Made by a program: the position numbers and the translations under genes. The notes beneath the pieces are model-generated. The model made no database searches. It was not told the origin of the DNA and saw only the letters and a program-made list of their open reading frames with translations. Below are positions 18,701 through 28,400 of a stretch of DNA of 64,000 nucleotides, one piece after another. Source of the DNA: Ketobacter sp. Its GTDB lineage: Bacteria > Pseudomonadota > Gammaproteobacteria > Pseudomonadales > Ketobacteraceae. Every line of letters begins with the position of its first letter. Position 1 is the stretch's first letter. The DNA is taken from contig NZ_RCHN01000020.1 of NCBI RefSeq assembly GCF_003671495.1, forward strand, positions 62,001-126,000, in the 5' to 3' direction.

Positions 18701-21700
18701 TGCACCGGACTCAGGGTCGATGGCGATCTCTTCCACCCGCACCAGATTGTCAAAGCCGCTTGACGACGCCGTATCCAGGCCCGCTGCCGGGGCCAGGAAC
18801 TGACGCACACCCTGCTCGGTGCGCTCAAAGCGCAAGCGCAATGCATCATGCTGCAGCACCAGCGCGCACAGGGCCTGGCGCAGATCGTTGTACTGCAGGC
18901 TGCGCTCGGCCTTGACGTCCAGCAGCACAGACTGGTTCCAGTGGTGCTCATCCACAAATTTGTGATCGAAGAACCAATGCTGAATTGGAGACAGCCGTAA
19001 TTCCCCTTCCACCAGTCCCTGCTCCGCCAGCACGGGCGATTCCACTTCGCTGGCCACCGCGGCCAGTTCCTCAATGGTCTGGTTTTCGAAAATCTGCTTG
19101 GTGGTGATGTGCAGGCCCGCCAATTTGGCCCGACTGATGATCTGGATGCTGAGGATGGAATCACCCCCCACTTCGAAGAAGTTGTCGCGAATGCCCAACT
19201 CTTCCAGGTTCAACACCTGTTTCCAGATGTCCACCAGGATCATCTCTTTTTCGGTGCGCGGCGGCACCCGTTTCAAGGCAGACTCGGCGTCCATTTCCGG
19301 TTTGGGTAAAGCCCGTCGGTCCAACTTGCCGTTGGCGGTAACCGGCAGGCCATCCAATCCTACAAAGGCCGATGGAATCATATACTCCGGCAGGATCTGC
19401 TTCAGTTCAGAGCGCAGTTCTGTGGTGGTGGGATTGGCCCCTTCCACCGGTACGTAGTAGGCCACCAGGCGTTTCACACCGGGGGAATCCTCCCGCGCAA
19501 TGACCGCCACTTCACGGATGGTGTTGATCTTGCCGAGGGCATCCTCCACTTCGCTCAATTCAATACGAAAGCCGCGGATTTTGACCTGTTGATCCACCCG
19601 GCCCAGATATTCCAGATGACCGTCGGCGTAATAGCGCACCAGGTCCCCGGTTTTATAAAGGCGCGCGCCTTTGGCGGTGGCAAATGGATTATCCAGAAAC
19701 ACGTCCGCACTCAGCTCATCGCGGTTCAGGTAACCATTGGCCACACCATCCCCGCCGGTATATAACTCACCGGGAACACCGATGGGCACCGGTTGCATTT
19801 GCTTGTCCAGTACATAGGCGGTGGTATTGGCAATGGGCCTGCCGATGGGCACCGAGTGCCTTACATCCGCCATGGCAGCCATGGGATAACAGCAGGTGAA
19901 GGTGGTGTTTTCTGTGGGGCCATAGCCGTTGATCAACGTAATACCCGGCAGCTCCTCCAACACCTTACGTACCATCTTCGGCGCCAGCACATCCCCACCG
20001 GCCAGCAGTTGTTGCAGCGGCCGGAACACCTCAATGTGATACTCCGCCATGTAATGAAACAAAGCTGCTGTGAACCAGGCAGCGTTCACCCCGCCCTCTG
20101 CGATCACCGTACCAATTTCGTCCGGGGTCAGCTGCCCTTTGGGCGCCACCACAATTTTGCCACCATTGAGCAGGGGCGCCCATATCTCCAGAGTGGCGGC
20201 GTCGAAAGAGATCGGCGCGTATTGCAGAAACGCCAGATCCGGATCCATGCGCATGAAATCGGTATTGCGCACCAACCGCACCACGTTGCGGTGGATCACT
20301 TCGATACCCTTGGGCTTGCCGGTGGAACCGGAGGTGTACATCACATAAATCGGGGCCAGCGGACCCACCCGCAGTTCCAGCTTGGCCACCGGTTCACGTG
20401 ATTGCCGGAAGCCATCCAGCAACAGCAGCTGCGCTTCCGTCACTGGCAGTTTTTCCGTCAGATGACCATGGGCCAGGATCAACGCCACCGAGCTGTCGCT
20501 GATCATGTACTGCAGTCGGTCTTCCGGATAGGCCGGGTCCAGCGGCACATAGGCCGCGCCGGCTTTCAGAATGCCCAGCAGGGCCGCAATGGTTTCAATA
20601 CTGCGCTCGGCACACAGGCCAACCCGATCACCAGCTGCCACGCCTTTCTCCAGCAAGGCGTGGGCAATGTGATTGCTCATGTTGTCCAGCTCAGCGTAGG
20701 AAAGCGCATCATCACCGCAGCTCACCGCAACCCGGGCACGGCTTTCCTCCAACACGGTTTGGAACACATCCAGCACATCAGAGTCACGCTCATAGGCAGT
20801 GGCGGTGTTGTTCCAGCCCAACAGCAACTGGTTGCGCTCCGCTGCCGGTAAAAAATCCACCGTGTCGATGCCCTGTTCGGGGTTGGCCACCAGTTGCGTC
20901 AGCAGCCGGGTGAAATGACCCACCATGCGCTGCATGGTGTCCTGGGAAAACAGATCCGTGCGGTACTCAAAATCGCCTTTCAGCTGCCCTTTGTCTTCCC
21001 GCATGTTGATGGTGATGTCGAACTTCGACGTCTCGGACTCTTCCGGTAGTAACTCGATATCCAAACCAGGCAACGAGAGGTGGCTGCCGGTGGTGGCATT
21101 CTGCAGCACAAACATCACCTGGAACAGCGGCGTATGGCTCATCTCCCGCGACACGCCCAGCTCATCCACCAGCCGTTCAAATGGTATATCCTGATGATCA
21201 TAGGCGCCGGTCAGGTTCTGCTGTACCTGCTTCAGCAGGGCGAGAAAGCTGGGATTGTTTTCCAGATCACTGCGAATGGCGAGGGTATTGACGAAGCAAC
21301 CGATGAGTTTTTCCACTTCCGGTCGTACGCGGCCGGCGATGGGCGTGCCCACACAGATATCATCCTGACCACTGTAACGATGCAACAGCACCTGGAGCCC
21401 GGACAACAGCACCATGAACAGGGTGACGCCCTGCTGCTTGGCCAGCTCGTTCAGACCCGCGGTCAACTCCCTGGAAAGTGAGAATTGCAGGTTGCGTCCG
21501 TCATAACTGTGTACCGGCGGACGTGGATAGTCCGTCGGCAATTCCAGCACCGGCACGCCGTCCAGGCGGGTTTTCCAATAGCGCAGCTGACGCTCCAGCC
21601 GATCCCCGGACAGCCATTCCCGCTGCCACAGAGAGTAATCCGCATATTGAATGGAAAGATCAGTTAACGGCGAGGTCTTATCCTGGCGGAAAGCGTCATA

Positions 21701-22306
21701 CAACAACGCCATTTCCTGAATGAACACACCCATGGACCAACCGTCAGAGATGATGTGGTGCATGGTGACGATGATTACATGCTCCACACTGGACAGGCGG
21801 ATCAGCCGGGTCCGTAGCAGTGGCCCATTGATCAGATCGAAGGAGGTATGGGCATCGCCCTTGAAGCGTGCCTTGATCACCTCCTCCTGCTCTTCCTTGG
21901 ACAGCGGCTCCAGACTGATGGTGGGCAATTCCCAGCGTTGGTGCTGATTGATGACCTGACGGCCCTGCCCCTCTTCCGACACGAAGGTGGTGCGCAGCAC
22001 TTCATGACGCTGCACGATTTCGTCGAAGCTCATGCGCAGCGCTTCCACATCCAGCGCACCTTTCAAACGCAGGGCTGCGGAAATGTTGTAACTGGAACTG
22101 CCGGACTGAAGCTGGTCGATAAACCATAGCCGTTGTTGCGCATAGGACATGGCAACACGGTCGTTTCCCTGGCGCTGGAAGCGTGTTATGGCATCTTTCC
22201 TGGGCTCTGCTCCCTGATCCTTTTTCTTCTTGAGCTGTTTCAGCAGCGCTTCACGTTGTTCCGGAGTCAGACTGGCCAGGCGGCTCAGTAACTTCTTATC
22301 AGTCAT
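9740..22306 (-). CDS. NRPS-2: C-A-PCP-E-C-A-PCP-E-C-A-PCP
   Basis: Three-module synthetase, 4188 aa. It begins with a helical linker (LTPEQREALLKQLKKKK). Module 1: LCL-type C (HHIISDG near 182), A (near 657), PCP of the GGDSI type (near 1048), E (HHLVVDGVSWR near 1240, EGHGRE, RTVGWFTS, FNYLGQF). Module 2: DCL-type C (HHIVLDG near 1714), A (near 2194), GGDSI PCP (near 2584), E (HHLVVDVFSWR near 2773). Module 3: C (HHILLDG near 3249), A (near 3734), GGHSLL PCP (near 4128). My specificity readings are DALWLGGTFK (Val-like), DAFFLGGTFK (branched aliphatic) and DAFFLGVTFK (Ile/Val-like). The GGDS PCPs occur exactly where E domains follow, which supports D-residues at the first two positions and an L-residue at the third. 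It ends in an acidic tail (WDDEDYEEGSL), probably a docking motif for NRPS-3. Confidence 0.94.
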   Translation of the reverse strand: MTDKKLLSRLASLTPEQREALLKQLKKKKDQGAEPRKDAITRFQRQGNDRVAMSYAQQRLWFIDQLQSGSSSYNISAALRLKGALDVEALRMSFDEIVQRHEVLRTTFVSEEGQGRQVINQHQRWELPTISLEPLSKEEQEEVIKARFKGDAHTSFDLINGPLLRTRLIRLSSVEHVIIVTMHHIISDGWSMGVFIQEMALLYDAFRQDKTSPLTDLSIQYADYSLWQREWLSGDRLERQLRYWKTRLDGVPVLELPTDYPRPPVHSYDGRNLQFSLSRELTAGLNELAKQQGVTLFMVLLSGLQVLLHRYSGQDDICVGTPIAGRVRPEVEKLIGCFVNTLAIRSDLENNPSFLALLKQVQQNLTGAYDHQDIPFERLVDELGVSREMSHTPLFQVMFVLQNATTGSHLSLPGLDIELLPEESETSKFDITINMREDKGQLKGDFEYRTDLFSQDTMQRMVGHFTRLLTQLVANPEQGIDTVDFLPAAERNQLLLGWNNTATAYERDSDVLDVFQTVLEESRARVAVSCGDDALSYAELDNMSNHIAHALLEKGVAAGDRVGLCAERSIETIAALLGILKAGAAYVPLDPAYPEDRLQYMISDSSVALILAHGHLTEKLPVTEAQLLLLDGFRQSREPVAKLELRVGPLAPIYVMYTSGSTGKPKGIEVIHRNVVRLVRNTDFMRMDPDLAFLQYAPISFDAATLEIWAPLLNGGKIVVAPKGQLTPDEIGTVIAEGGVNAAWFTAALFHYMAEYHIEVFRPLQQLLAGGDVLAPKMVRKVLEELPGITLINGYGPTENTTFTCCYPMAAMADVRHSVPIGRPIANTTAYVLDKQMQPVPIGVPGELYTGGDGVANGYLNRDELSADVFLDNPFATAKGARLYKTGDLVRYYADGHLEYLGRVDQQVKIRGFRIELSEVEDALGKINTIREVAVIAREDSPGVKRLVAYYVPVEGANPTTTELRSELKQILPEYMIPSAFVGLDGLPVTANGKLDRRALPKPEMDAESALKRVPPRTEKEMILVDIWKQVLNLEELGIRDNFFEVGGDSILSIQIISRAKLAGLHITTKQIFENQTIEELAAVASEVESPVLAEQGLVEGELRLSPIQHWFFDHKFVDEHHWNQSVLLDVKAERSLQYNDLRQALCALVLQHDALRLRFERTEQGVRQFLAPAAGLDTASSSGFDNLVRVEEIAIDPESGASVTAHCDRIQASLNLLSGPLLAAGLFTLPGGERKLLLVLHHLVVDGVSWRILLEDFNTALECVQARQEVKLGYKTTSYKQWAQALREGVELGHLNSEIDYWETVIEKEKPVLPLDYPGGSATVAETVVHSVKLSESFTQSLLRDVHQAYRTEINDLLLTALARAISDWSGNLEIYLDLEGHGRETFSDKIDLSRTVGWFTSVYPVRLKYENGQSVQDNLKSIKEQLRHIPGKGFGYGALRYLGSPKQNRLLLQAPQADLVFNYLGQFNSLIENNPWFTVAAEDRGHEHSLESIDPHPLSINSHIAGEQLQVDWIYSRSLFKPETIQKLAQQYISALEQLIQHCIQPGVFGYTPSDFALSGLNQGQIDRLIGSERGIESVYPLSPMQEGMLFHSLFDNDDGVYFEQLSVEVLGGVNRETLKQAWGNVVNRHPALRSAFVWQDIDRPLQIVYHQINMEIVELDWRHLGDAQVQERLDAWLEKDRQRGFDFERPGLMRLAWVDLPGNRSRLIWSFHHIVLDGWSLPLVMGEVFQTYGLMMKGEDPRLPQAGAYENFISYLETVDKGDALQFWKLYLADFEAATPLPNKRSYSLTSEKTFLENELLLDSGFTSRLQQFARDQHVTLNTVLQAAWGVLLARYSGDRDVVFGTTVSGRPADLPNVENIVGLFINTLPLRIQLDGSTTILPLLQSMQDQQVDLRRFEFTPLVDIHRVSGVPGDQSLFDSILVFENYPVGEAVHSADELIDFGHITTIEHTNFPMTVIVEPSDQLRVKLSYDASCFDSATIARVLDHLKTLLHGILSQPDVPLLRLPMLSEVERSQVLHEWNPAPANYPRNLCLHQIFERHVKAHPDRVALIEGATELSYQELNRQANQLARYLADLGVADGAYVGIALERSSRMIVSILATLKLGAAYVPLDPDYPAERVEYMLRDTQAPVVISITELSSKLSAIVANEEIRSNLLLLDQEEAQIAGKSGDNLMPNFATDPRRDAYVIYTSGSTGRPKGVLVRQISVIRLVLDSNFFTLDATDRVCHVSNVSFDAAIFDVWAPLLNGAAMVLFTKDQILNPDLFLEEMTRTGANTSFITTALFNMYMATEQRIISRFKYLLVGGEPLDPSVIRAAIRQCKPKHLMNGYGPTENTTFSTYKDITFLPEHATTVPVGRPISGSTGYVLDEFLQPVPIGVKGELYVGGDGVAVGYLNDPERTAKSFIPDPFASDAEAQLYRTGDIARYNDDGEIEILGRADDQVKVRGFRIELSEVEANLSRIDVVQDVVVLVKLDADNQKRLVAYVKLDGAGDAQSLRQMALEYLPKHMVPASFTVLQDFPLTSNGKVDKRALPEPVFEKQGESEYVAPRDEKERTLVNIWEQVLKADTVGIHDNFFELGGDSILSIQIISRAKRAGIHITAKQIFDYQTIAELSEVARELQDVVLAEQGLISGDIPLTPIQHWFVQNHHVRPQHFNQSLMLKVDKRVHMDQLKLCLESILYQHDMLRARFQQDGQRWRQHYHPVEEVSELLEACFDQVYLAGLPENLRGDQIEHVANKAQATLNLSEGPVVRFIYFDLGDSEPARLALIVHHLVVDVFSWRVLLEDLQTALGMVLRGAKIDLGSKTTSFKQWAEGLQSLAQSAELQAEYRYWAAAQNTPVATLPRLSADTNTPLNTVGSVQVVERSLAADLTDRLLKKTAKAYRTEINDLLLTALQRTLADWTGQAAVQVDLEGHGREFISEQFDISRTVGWFTSIYPVVLTVDANEGEAADIGRAIKAIKQRLREVPRKGLSYGLYRYLNPEPAMQSAVSEISFNYLGQLDQVVEEGGFISQAPEHCGEEISPLGVRQYLIEVSARVQNGQLAMAWRYSKHLHDQATMEQLAEGYLSHLNAIIEHCSQGQAFGYTPADFPLAQLTQAQVDTLSSVANIETILPLSPVQEGMLFHALYEPGSWVYFDQIIVPIQGQVDEAAMFDAWRTVVARHQILRTGFVWEGLNRPLQVVLEEVDIDIQRYDWSSLDVDAADAKFRRFLQDDRNLGFNFKRHGVMRLSWITLPNREYKLVWSFHHILLDGWSMPVVFGELFATYESLVAGQEAVLPAAPRYQDFIAWLVAQNADAAFDFWRNYLAGFTAPTPIPVKNAPAWVAEKLRTEESASRYREKEIAISGSLLKGLQDVAKRYRVTLNHIVQGVWGLLLHRYSGEHDVLFGTTVSGRPAELPGIEVMVGLFINTLPMRLEIKPGANFIDWLQEQQALQSEVKNYEYSSLVEVQKASALSSKQALFESILVFENYPIDEALEETQASLNIGEVEAFQQTNFPLTLIVIPGKELVLRFSYDSFQFEQDTIQRMLTHIEHMLLTIQGTPSIRLNEIPLLSMREEQQLVHTWNDTGSLFASESTLVQLFEQQVSRHPNAVAWEYGAQKITYEQLNQRANRLARQLMSQGVKPGQDVAISFHRSLSMLEAMLAVLKAGAAYVPIDPEYPRERIEHIVQDTATPVLITFRDNVDNLQQLSAGAADSVLAIEQLLETSASLSPENPNVPLPNGSRSRAYVIYTSGSTGKPKGVCVPQVAVSRLVLNTDYVDLKPGHRMGHASNVSFDAATFEFWGALLNGGTLVCVDRDTALNPEQFAEVIARDNIEVLFITTALFNALSKQKLDVFAGLEYCLFGGEACDPNQVKAVIESGAGPRHLLHVYGPTENTTFSTWHEVSQVLPGSTTIPIGRPLANSTLYVLDESLRPVPIGVNGEIYVGGLGLADGYLNRDDLTAAAFIEHPFRPGERLYKTGDLGRLLANGALEISGRMDDQVKIRGYRIELGEIETALNQLTDVKEASVVVRSMANGSRQLVAYCQRRTPGQEVSIAELKSRLKQTLPDYMVPSAIVMLDRLPLNPNGKVDKKALPEPAAEHFAANQFVAPRNDIEQSLVGIWQEVLELEQVGVFDDFFDLGGHSLLINKVATRLQQQLGVELPLRTLFEVPTVAALAEIIQSLSGTSADADEWDDEDYEEGSL

Positions 22307-22421
22307 TCAGTTAATAGCCCATTGATAGTGGTGTCGCAGGCCCCAAGCACAAGGTTAAAGATCAACCCCAACACACAAAATTTACTGTCTCGTTGTTTGT
22401 TTTAGTATTTTATAAAGCAGC

Positions 22422-22447
22422 TAAGGCAGACCCGAAGGCCTGCCTTA
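22422..22447 (-). other. Stem-loop with UUCG tetraloop between NRPS-1 and NRPS-2
   Basis: On the minus (transcribed) strand TAAGGCAGGCC and GGTCTGCCTTA pair over 11 positions (one G-U) around a TTCG loop. No U-run follows on that strand, so it is not a typical terminator for NRPS-1. On the plus strand the same dyad is followed by ATTTTT and could stop antisense transcription. It sits in the 189-bp gap between the two genes. Confidence 0.6.
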
Positions 22448-22495
22448 TTTTTGAACAGTTTTTCTCTGAAAACCATCGTTTAATGCATTGATTCA

Positions 22496-25400
22496 TTATA
22501 GGTTTTTCAGATCCTCTTCGGACAGCCCTTCGATCTCGGCCAACAGATCGGCCATTTCCAGGTCATCCGCCGAGGCCAGCTCCGCCTGCAGCAGGTGCAA
22601 GGCAATGTTCTCGATGGTGGGCTCCTCGAACAAAGCACTCAACGCCAGTTCCACATTGAAATGCTCGCGCACCCGGGTCACCACCTGAGTGGCCAACAGG
22701 GAATGCCCGCCCAGATCAAAGAAATTGTCGGTCACGCCCACGCGATCCAGACCCAGCACTTCTTTCCAGATCTGCGACAAGGTTTCCTCGGTGTCATTGC
22801 GGGGGGCCACGTACTCATTCTTCGCCACTGAGCCGTCGTCCGGGGCCGGCAACCTGCGCTTGTCCACCTTACCATTGGGGGTAAGTGGGAATTCCGACAG
22901 CACCACATAGGCTTTGGGCACCATGTAATCCGGCAGGGATTTACCCAAAAAGGTTTTCAACTCCGCCAGGTCGATGGTCTCATCGCTGAGCACATAGGCC
23001 ACCAACCGCTTGTCACCGGGAACATCCTCCCGCGCCAACACCACGGATTCCCGCACCTGGCTGAACTGGCTTACGGTGGACTCAATCTCGCCCAGTTCAA
23101 TACGGTAACCCCGGATCTTGACCTGATCATCGGCCCGCCCCATGTATTCCACCACACCGTTGGCCAGGTAGCGGCCAATATCCCCGGTACGATACAGGCG
23201 TTTGTACAAACCGGCTTCACGGGCCACGGCACCTTGGAACTCCGAGCGCACGAAACGCTCTTCAGTCAGGTCCTCCCGATTGAGATAACCGTGGGCCAGG
23301 CCTTGACCTCCAACATGCAGCTCTCCGGGCACGCCGATGGGCACCGGGTTCATGTGCTGGTCCAGAATGTACAGATCCAGGTCCGGAATCGGGCGGCCAA
23401 TCAGGCTTTGCCGGCGATCCAGGTCATCCTCAGTGATGCGATGGTAGGTCACGTGCACTGTGGTTTCGGTGATGCCGTACATATTGATCAGCTGCGGCTT
23501 GTCCAGACCATGGTGGTCGCTCCACTTCTGCAAGGCGGAGAAATCCAGGGCCTCGCCACCGAAGATCACATAACGCAGCGCCAATGGCTTGCTTGGCTGC
23601 GCCACCCCATCCCGGCTGTACTCGTCCATTTTGATGAATTGGGTGAACGCCGACGGCGTCTGGTTCAATACGGTGACACCCTCTTCACACACCAACTGGT
23701 AAAAATCCTCGGTGGATTTGGCCAACTGGCTGGACACGATGATGACCCGCCCGCCGTAGAACAAGGCGCCCCACAGCTCCCAGACAGAGAAGTCGAAGGC
23801 AAAGGAGTGGAACAGGGTCCACACATCCTGCTGATTGAATCCGAACCATTGATCGGTGGCAGTGAATAGGCGAATCACATTGGAATGAGGAATCAAAACA
23901 CCTTTGGGCTTGCCGGTGGTGCCGGAGGTGTAGATGACGTAAGCCCGATCATCACAGCCGGCAACCGGTTCAGGGTTGGTGTCCGGATACGGGTCAAGCT
24001 CGTGCTCCAGCGCATCCAGCACCACCGGAGTCATGCCTTCCCGGGCCACGACGTCAGCCACCGAAGAATGGGTAATCAGGGCCACCACATCGGCATCGTC
24101 CAGAATGAAGTGGATGCGCTCCTGGGGATTGGTTGGGTCCAGGGGCACATAAGCACCACCGGCCTTCAACACCGCCAGGATGGTCACCACCATATCCAAC
24201 GAACGGTTCAGACACACACCCACCAGATCATTGGCCTTGACCCCCTGATTGCGCAGGTAATGGGCCAGGCGATTGGATCTGGCGTTCAAATCCCCATAGG
24301 TCAGGCTGAGCCCATCCATCGACACCGCCACCCGCTCCGGGGCCGCCGCCACCGAGGCTTCGAAGCGCTGGTGAATAGTATCTTCGAACGCGTAGGTCTG
24401 GGGTTGGTGATTCCACTGATTGATCACCAGGTCTTTCTCGTGATCACTCAGCAACGCCACTTCAGACAGGCGGCTGTGGGGGTGCTGCGCCACCACATCC
24501 AGAATCTGCTCCAGGTGCCCCACCATACGATGGATGGTTTCCCGGTCAAACAGATCCGTGTTGTATTCAATCATGCCTTCCAGCCCGTTGGGGCCTTCTT
24601 CCAGATTCAGGGTCAGGTCGAACTTGGAGGTCCGCGCCACCGAGGGCAGCATCTCCACTTCCACATCCGGCATCTGCACGTTGAGCGTGTTTGACGCGTT
24701 CTGCAGGGTGAACACCACCTGAAACAGGGGGGAATGGCTCTTGTCGCGGGACACACCCAAGGCGTCCACCAGGCGCTCAAACGGAAGATCCTGATGGCTG
24801 TAACCGGACAACGTCACATCCTGCACCTGGGACAACAAATCCACGAACTTTGGATCATCCTCCAGGTTAACCCGCAACGCCAGACTGTTGACGAAACAGC
24901 CGATCAGCTTTTCAAACTCCGGCAAGGCGCGGTTGGCGACCGGCGTCCCCACACAGAGATCAGACTGCCCGGTGTAGCGGTACAGCAGGGTGTAGAACGC
25001 AGACAACAGGGTCATGAACAGGGTCACCCCCTGCTCCCGGCTCAGGGCATTCAGTTGCTGGGTCAGGCCGTGGTTGATCCGCACCGGTTCGTAGCTGCCG
25101 TTGAACGTCATCAGAGCCGGACGGGGGCGATCAGTGGGCAATTCCAGCACCGGCACACCGGCCAACTGCTGCTTCCAGTAGGAAAGCTGGTGCTCGAACA
25201 CCGGGCCATCCATCCACTGGCGTTGCCAGGCGGCATAATCCGCATATTGAATGTGGATCGGCTCCAGAGTAGAGGCTGCGCCGGACACGATACTGCGATA
25301 CAGTGCCCCCACCTCGTCGATCAGAATACCCAGGGACCAGCCATCCGAGATGATGTGATGCATGGTCAGCAGGAGCACATGTTCATCCGCAGCGGTCTGC

Positions 25401-28400
25401 AGCAAACGCGTCCGCATCAGGCGAATCCGGCGTGCCTTGTGCAGGGGGCCAAGCACCAGATCGAAGGAGCGGGTGGCTTCGTCTTCCGCCAGCCGAATCA
25501 CCTCTGCCTCCCGCTCCTCCGCATCCAGATGGCGTAGATCCCGCACGTCCATAAACCAGTCGGCGGGCTCCCGAATCACCTGCACTGCCTGGCCGTCATC
25601 AATCAAAAATGAGGTTCTCAGCGCTTCATGGCGGGCCACCAACTGCTGGAAGGCTTTGCGCAACCCATTCACATTCAGGTTGCCGCTCAACCGAATCGCC
25701 GCCGGCATGTTATAGGAGGTACTGATGTTGTATTCGGACTTGCCGGATTCCAGCTGGTTGAGGAACCACAAGCGCATCTGCGCAAAGGACAGGGGCAGCT
25801 CGCCGGAGCGGTCAATCCGCGTAACCGGTGGCGGCATCAAATCCCCTGCTCCGTGCACCGCCTCCAACTGCTGACACAATGCTTCGATGGTGGGCATGGT
25901 AAACAGCAGCTTCACCGGCAAATCCACACCAAACGCTTCCCGGATGCGGGATACACACTGGGTCGCCAGCAGCGAGTGGCCTCCCAATTCAAAAAAGTTG
26001 TTGGTAACGCCGACTTTTTCGAGCTTGAGCACGGTGCACCAGATGGCGGCCATCTTGCGTTCCGCGTCGTTACGGGGCGCCACAAACTGATCGCCCAGCA
26101 AATCATTCACCGACGGTTCCGGCAACGCGGCCCGATCAATTTTGCCGTTGGGCGTCAGCGGGAATGCATCCAGCACCACAAAGGCAGAGGGCAACATATA
26201 CTCAGGCAAGGCGCTGCGAATGGCGCCACGGACCGCTTCAATCACCGCCCCCTGATCCACACCCGGCGCCACCAGGTAGGACACCAGACATTTATTGCCG
26301 GCGGCATCCTCCTTAGTCACCACCAGGCTGTCCCGGACGTCCGCCACCGCATTGATCACCGATTGGATCTCTCCCAGTTCGATGCGGAAGCCGCGCACTT
26401 TCACCTGATGGTCGATACGCCCCAGGTATTCCAGGTCACCATTTTCCCGGTATCGCACCAGGTCTCCGGTTCGATACATCCGGCCAAAGCGATCGCTCTC
26501 CGCAAAAGGATTAGGCAGGTATTTCTCAGCGGTCAGGTCATCCCGGTTGCGGTAACCGCGGGTCACGCCAGTGCCCGCCAGATACAATTCCCCGGGCAGA
26601 CCCGGCGCCACCAGAGCACCATGCTGATTGAGCACATAGGCTTTGGTATTGCTGATGGGCCGACCGATGGTGGCGGGCTTGCCCGGCTCACGCAGGGTGT
26701 AGGTGGAATAGGTGGTGTCCTCGGAGGGACCGTACAAATCGTACACCCGCTCCACCCTGGTGTGCTGATACAGGCCATCCACCAGACTGGCGGCCAGAGC
26801 CTCACCGGCCAGGTTGATTACTTTGACCGAATCCGGGATAGCACGCTCCCGCAACAACGCGGCAATGGCAGACGGCACCGTATTGACCAACACCACTTCC
26901 GATCGCGCCGGCAGGGTCGGCAAGGCCAGCACGTTTTCCGCCAGAATCACTTTACCGCCCGCCGCCAGAGTGACAAACAGTTCGTACACCGAGAGATCGA
27001 AGCAAATGGAGGTGGCTGCCAGCACACCGGCAAGATCCTGCGCCGAGTACACACTGAGCGCCCAATGAATCAATGCCGTGGCATTCCCATGGGAAATCAT
27101 CACCCCTTTGGGTTTGCCGGTGGAACCGGAGGTGTAAATCACATAGGCCAGCCGATCGGCGGCTATTTCCAGAGCCGGATTTTCGGTGGAGGCATCGCGC
27201 AACTGTGGTTCCACCTGATCCAGAAACAGCGGCTGAAAACCGGCACCGGCGGCCGGCAGCATGGCGGCCAGGGAACTTTGCGAAATCACCAGCGGCGCGC
27301 TGGCGTCTTCCAGCATATAGGCCACCCGATCCGCCGGGTAATTGGGGTCAATAGGGACATAAGCGCCACCGGCTTTAAGAATCGCCAGCAAGGCCACCAC
27401 CATATCGGACTGGCGCTCCATGCAAACGCCCACCAGGGCTTCGGTCGTGACACCCAGCTCCACCAGGTAATGGGCCAGGCGATTGGCGCGCTCATTCAAC
27501 TGCCCATAGGTCAGGCGTTCGGTGCCGGACACCAGCGCCACCGCATCCGGCTGCGCGACCACCTGACGTTCAAACAGGGAATGAATGCAGTCGTCTAACG
27601 GCAGGTCCGCATCCGTCGCGTTGTATTCCTGCAGCAATCTCTGGCGATCGTCCGCGGTCAGGATATTGAGGCTGCCAATGGCTTGATTGGGGTCCGTAAT
27701 GGCACTGCCGATCACTTGTTTGAAGTGTTCCACCATGCGAATGATGGTGTCTTCCTCGAACAGGTCGGTGGAATACTCCAGATCGCCATGAAGCACGCCG
27801 GACTCTTCCGACAATTCCAGGGTCAGGTCAAATTTTGATGTGCCGGGGGCCGTGTGCAGGCTTTCCACATTCACACCGGCCAGGTTGAATTCCTCATCAA
27901 TGGTGCTGTTCTGCAACACAAACATGACCTGGAACACCGGCGAATAACTCATATCCCGCGGCACACCCAGGTGCTCCACCACCCGCTCAAACGGCATTTC
28001 CTGGTTGGCAAACGCACCCTGTGTCACTTTGCGCACCCGCTGCAGCAACTCTGCAAAACTGGGGTTGCCGGACAGATCACTGCGCAACGCCAGGGTGTTC
28101 ACAAAAAACCCGATCAAGGTTTCCAGCTCCGGCGTTGTGCGGTTGGCGATGGGTGTGCCCACGCAGATATCGTCGCTTTGGGTGTACTGGTGCAACAACA
28201 CGTTGAACGAGGTCAACAGAGACATGTACAGGGTCACCCCCTGGGCCCGACTCAATTGCTTGAGGGCCTGCACCTGTTCCTTGGGAATGGAAAAATAATA
28301 ATTGCTGCCGTTGAAGCTCTGCTCCGGCGGCCGCGGGTGATCCAGCGGCAGATCCAGCACCGGTACGCCCCGCAGATGCTCCATCCAGTAGTCCAGTTGT

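Noticed and set aside
22422-22447. The UUCG hairpin as a terminator for NRPS-1
   Set aside because: No T-run on the minus strand after the stem; recorded as an intercistronic stem-loop instead.
25628-27598. A 656-codon open frame on the plus strand inside NRPS-1
   Set aside because: Mirror of the high-GC adenylation/condensation coding sequence on the other strand; composition is His/Gln/Arg-rich with no domain, and NRPS-1 is certain.
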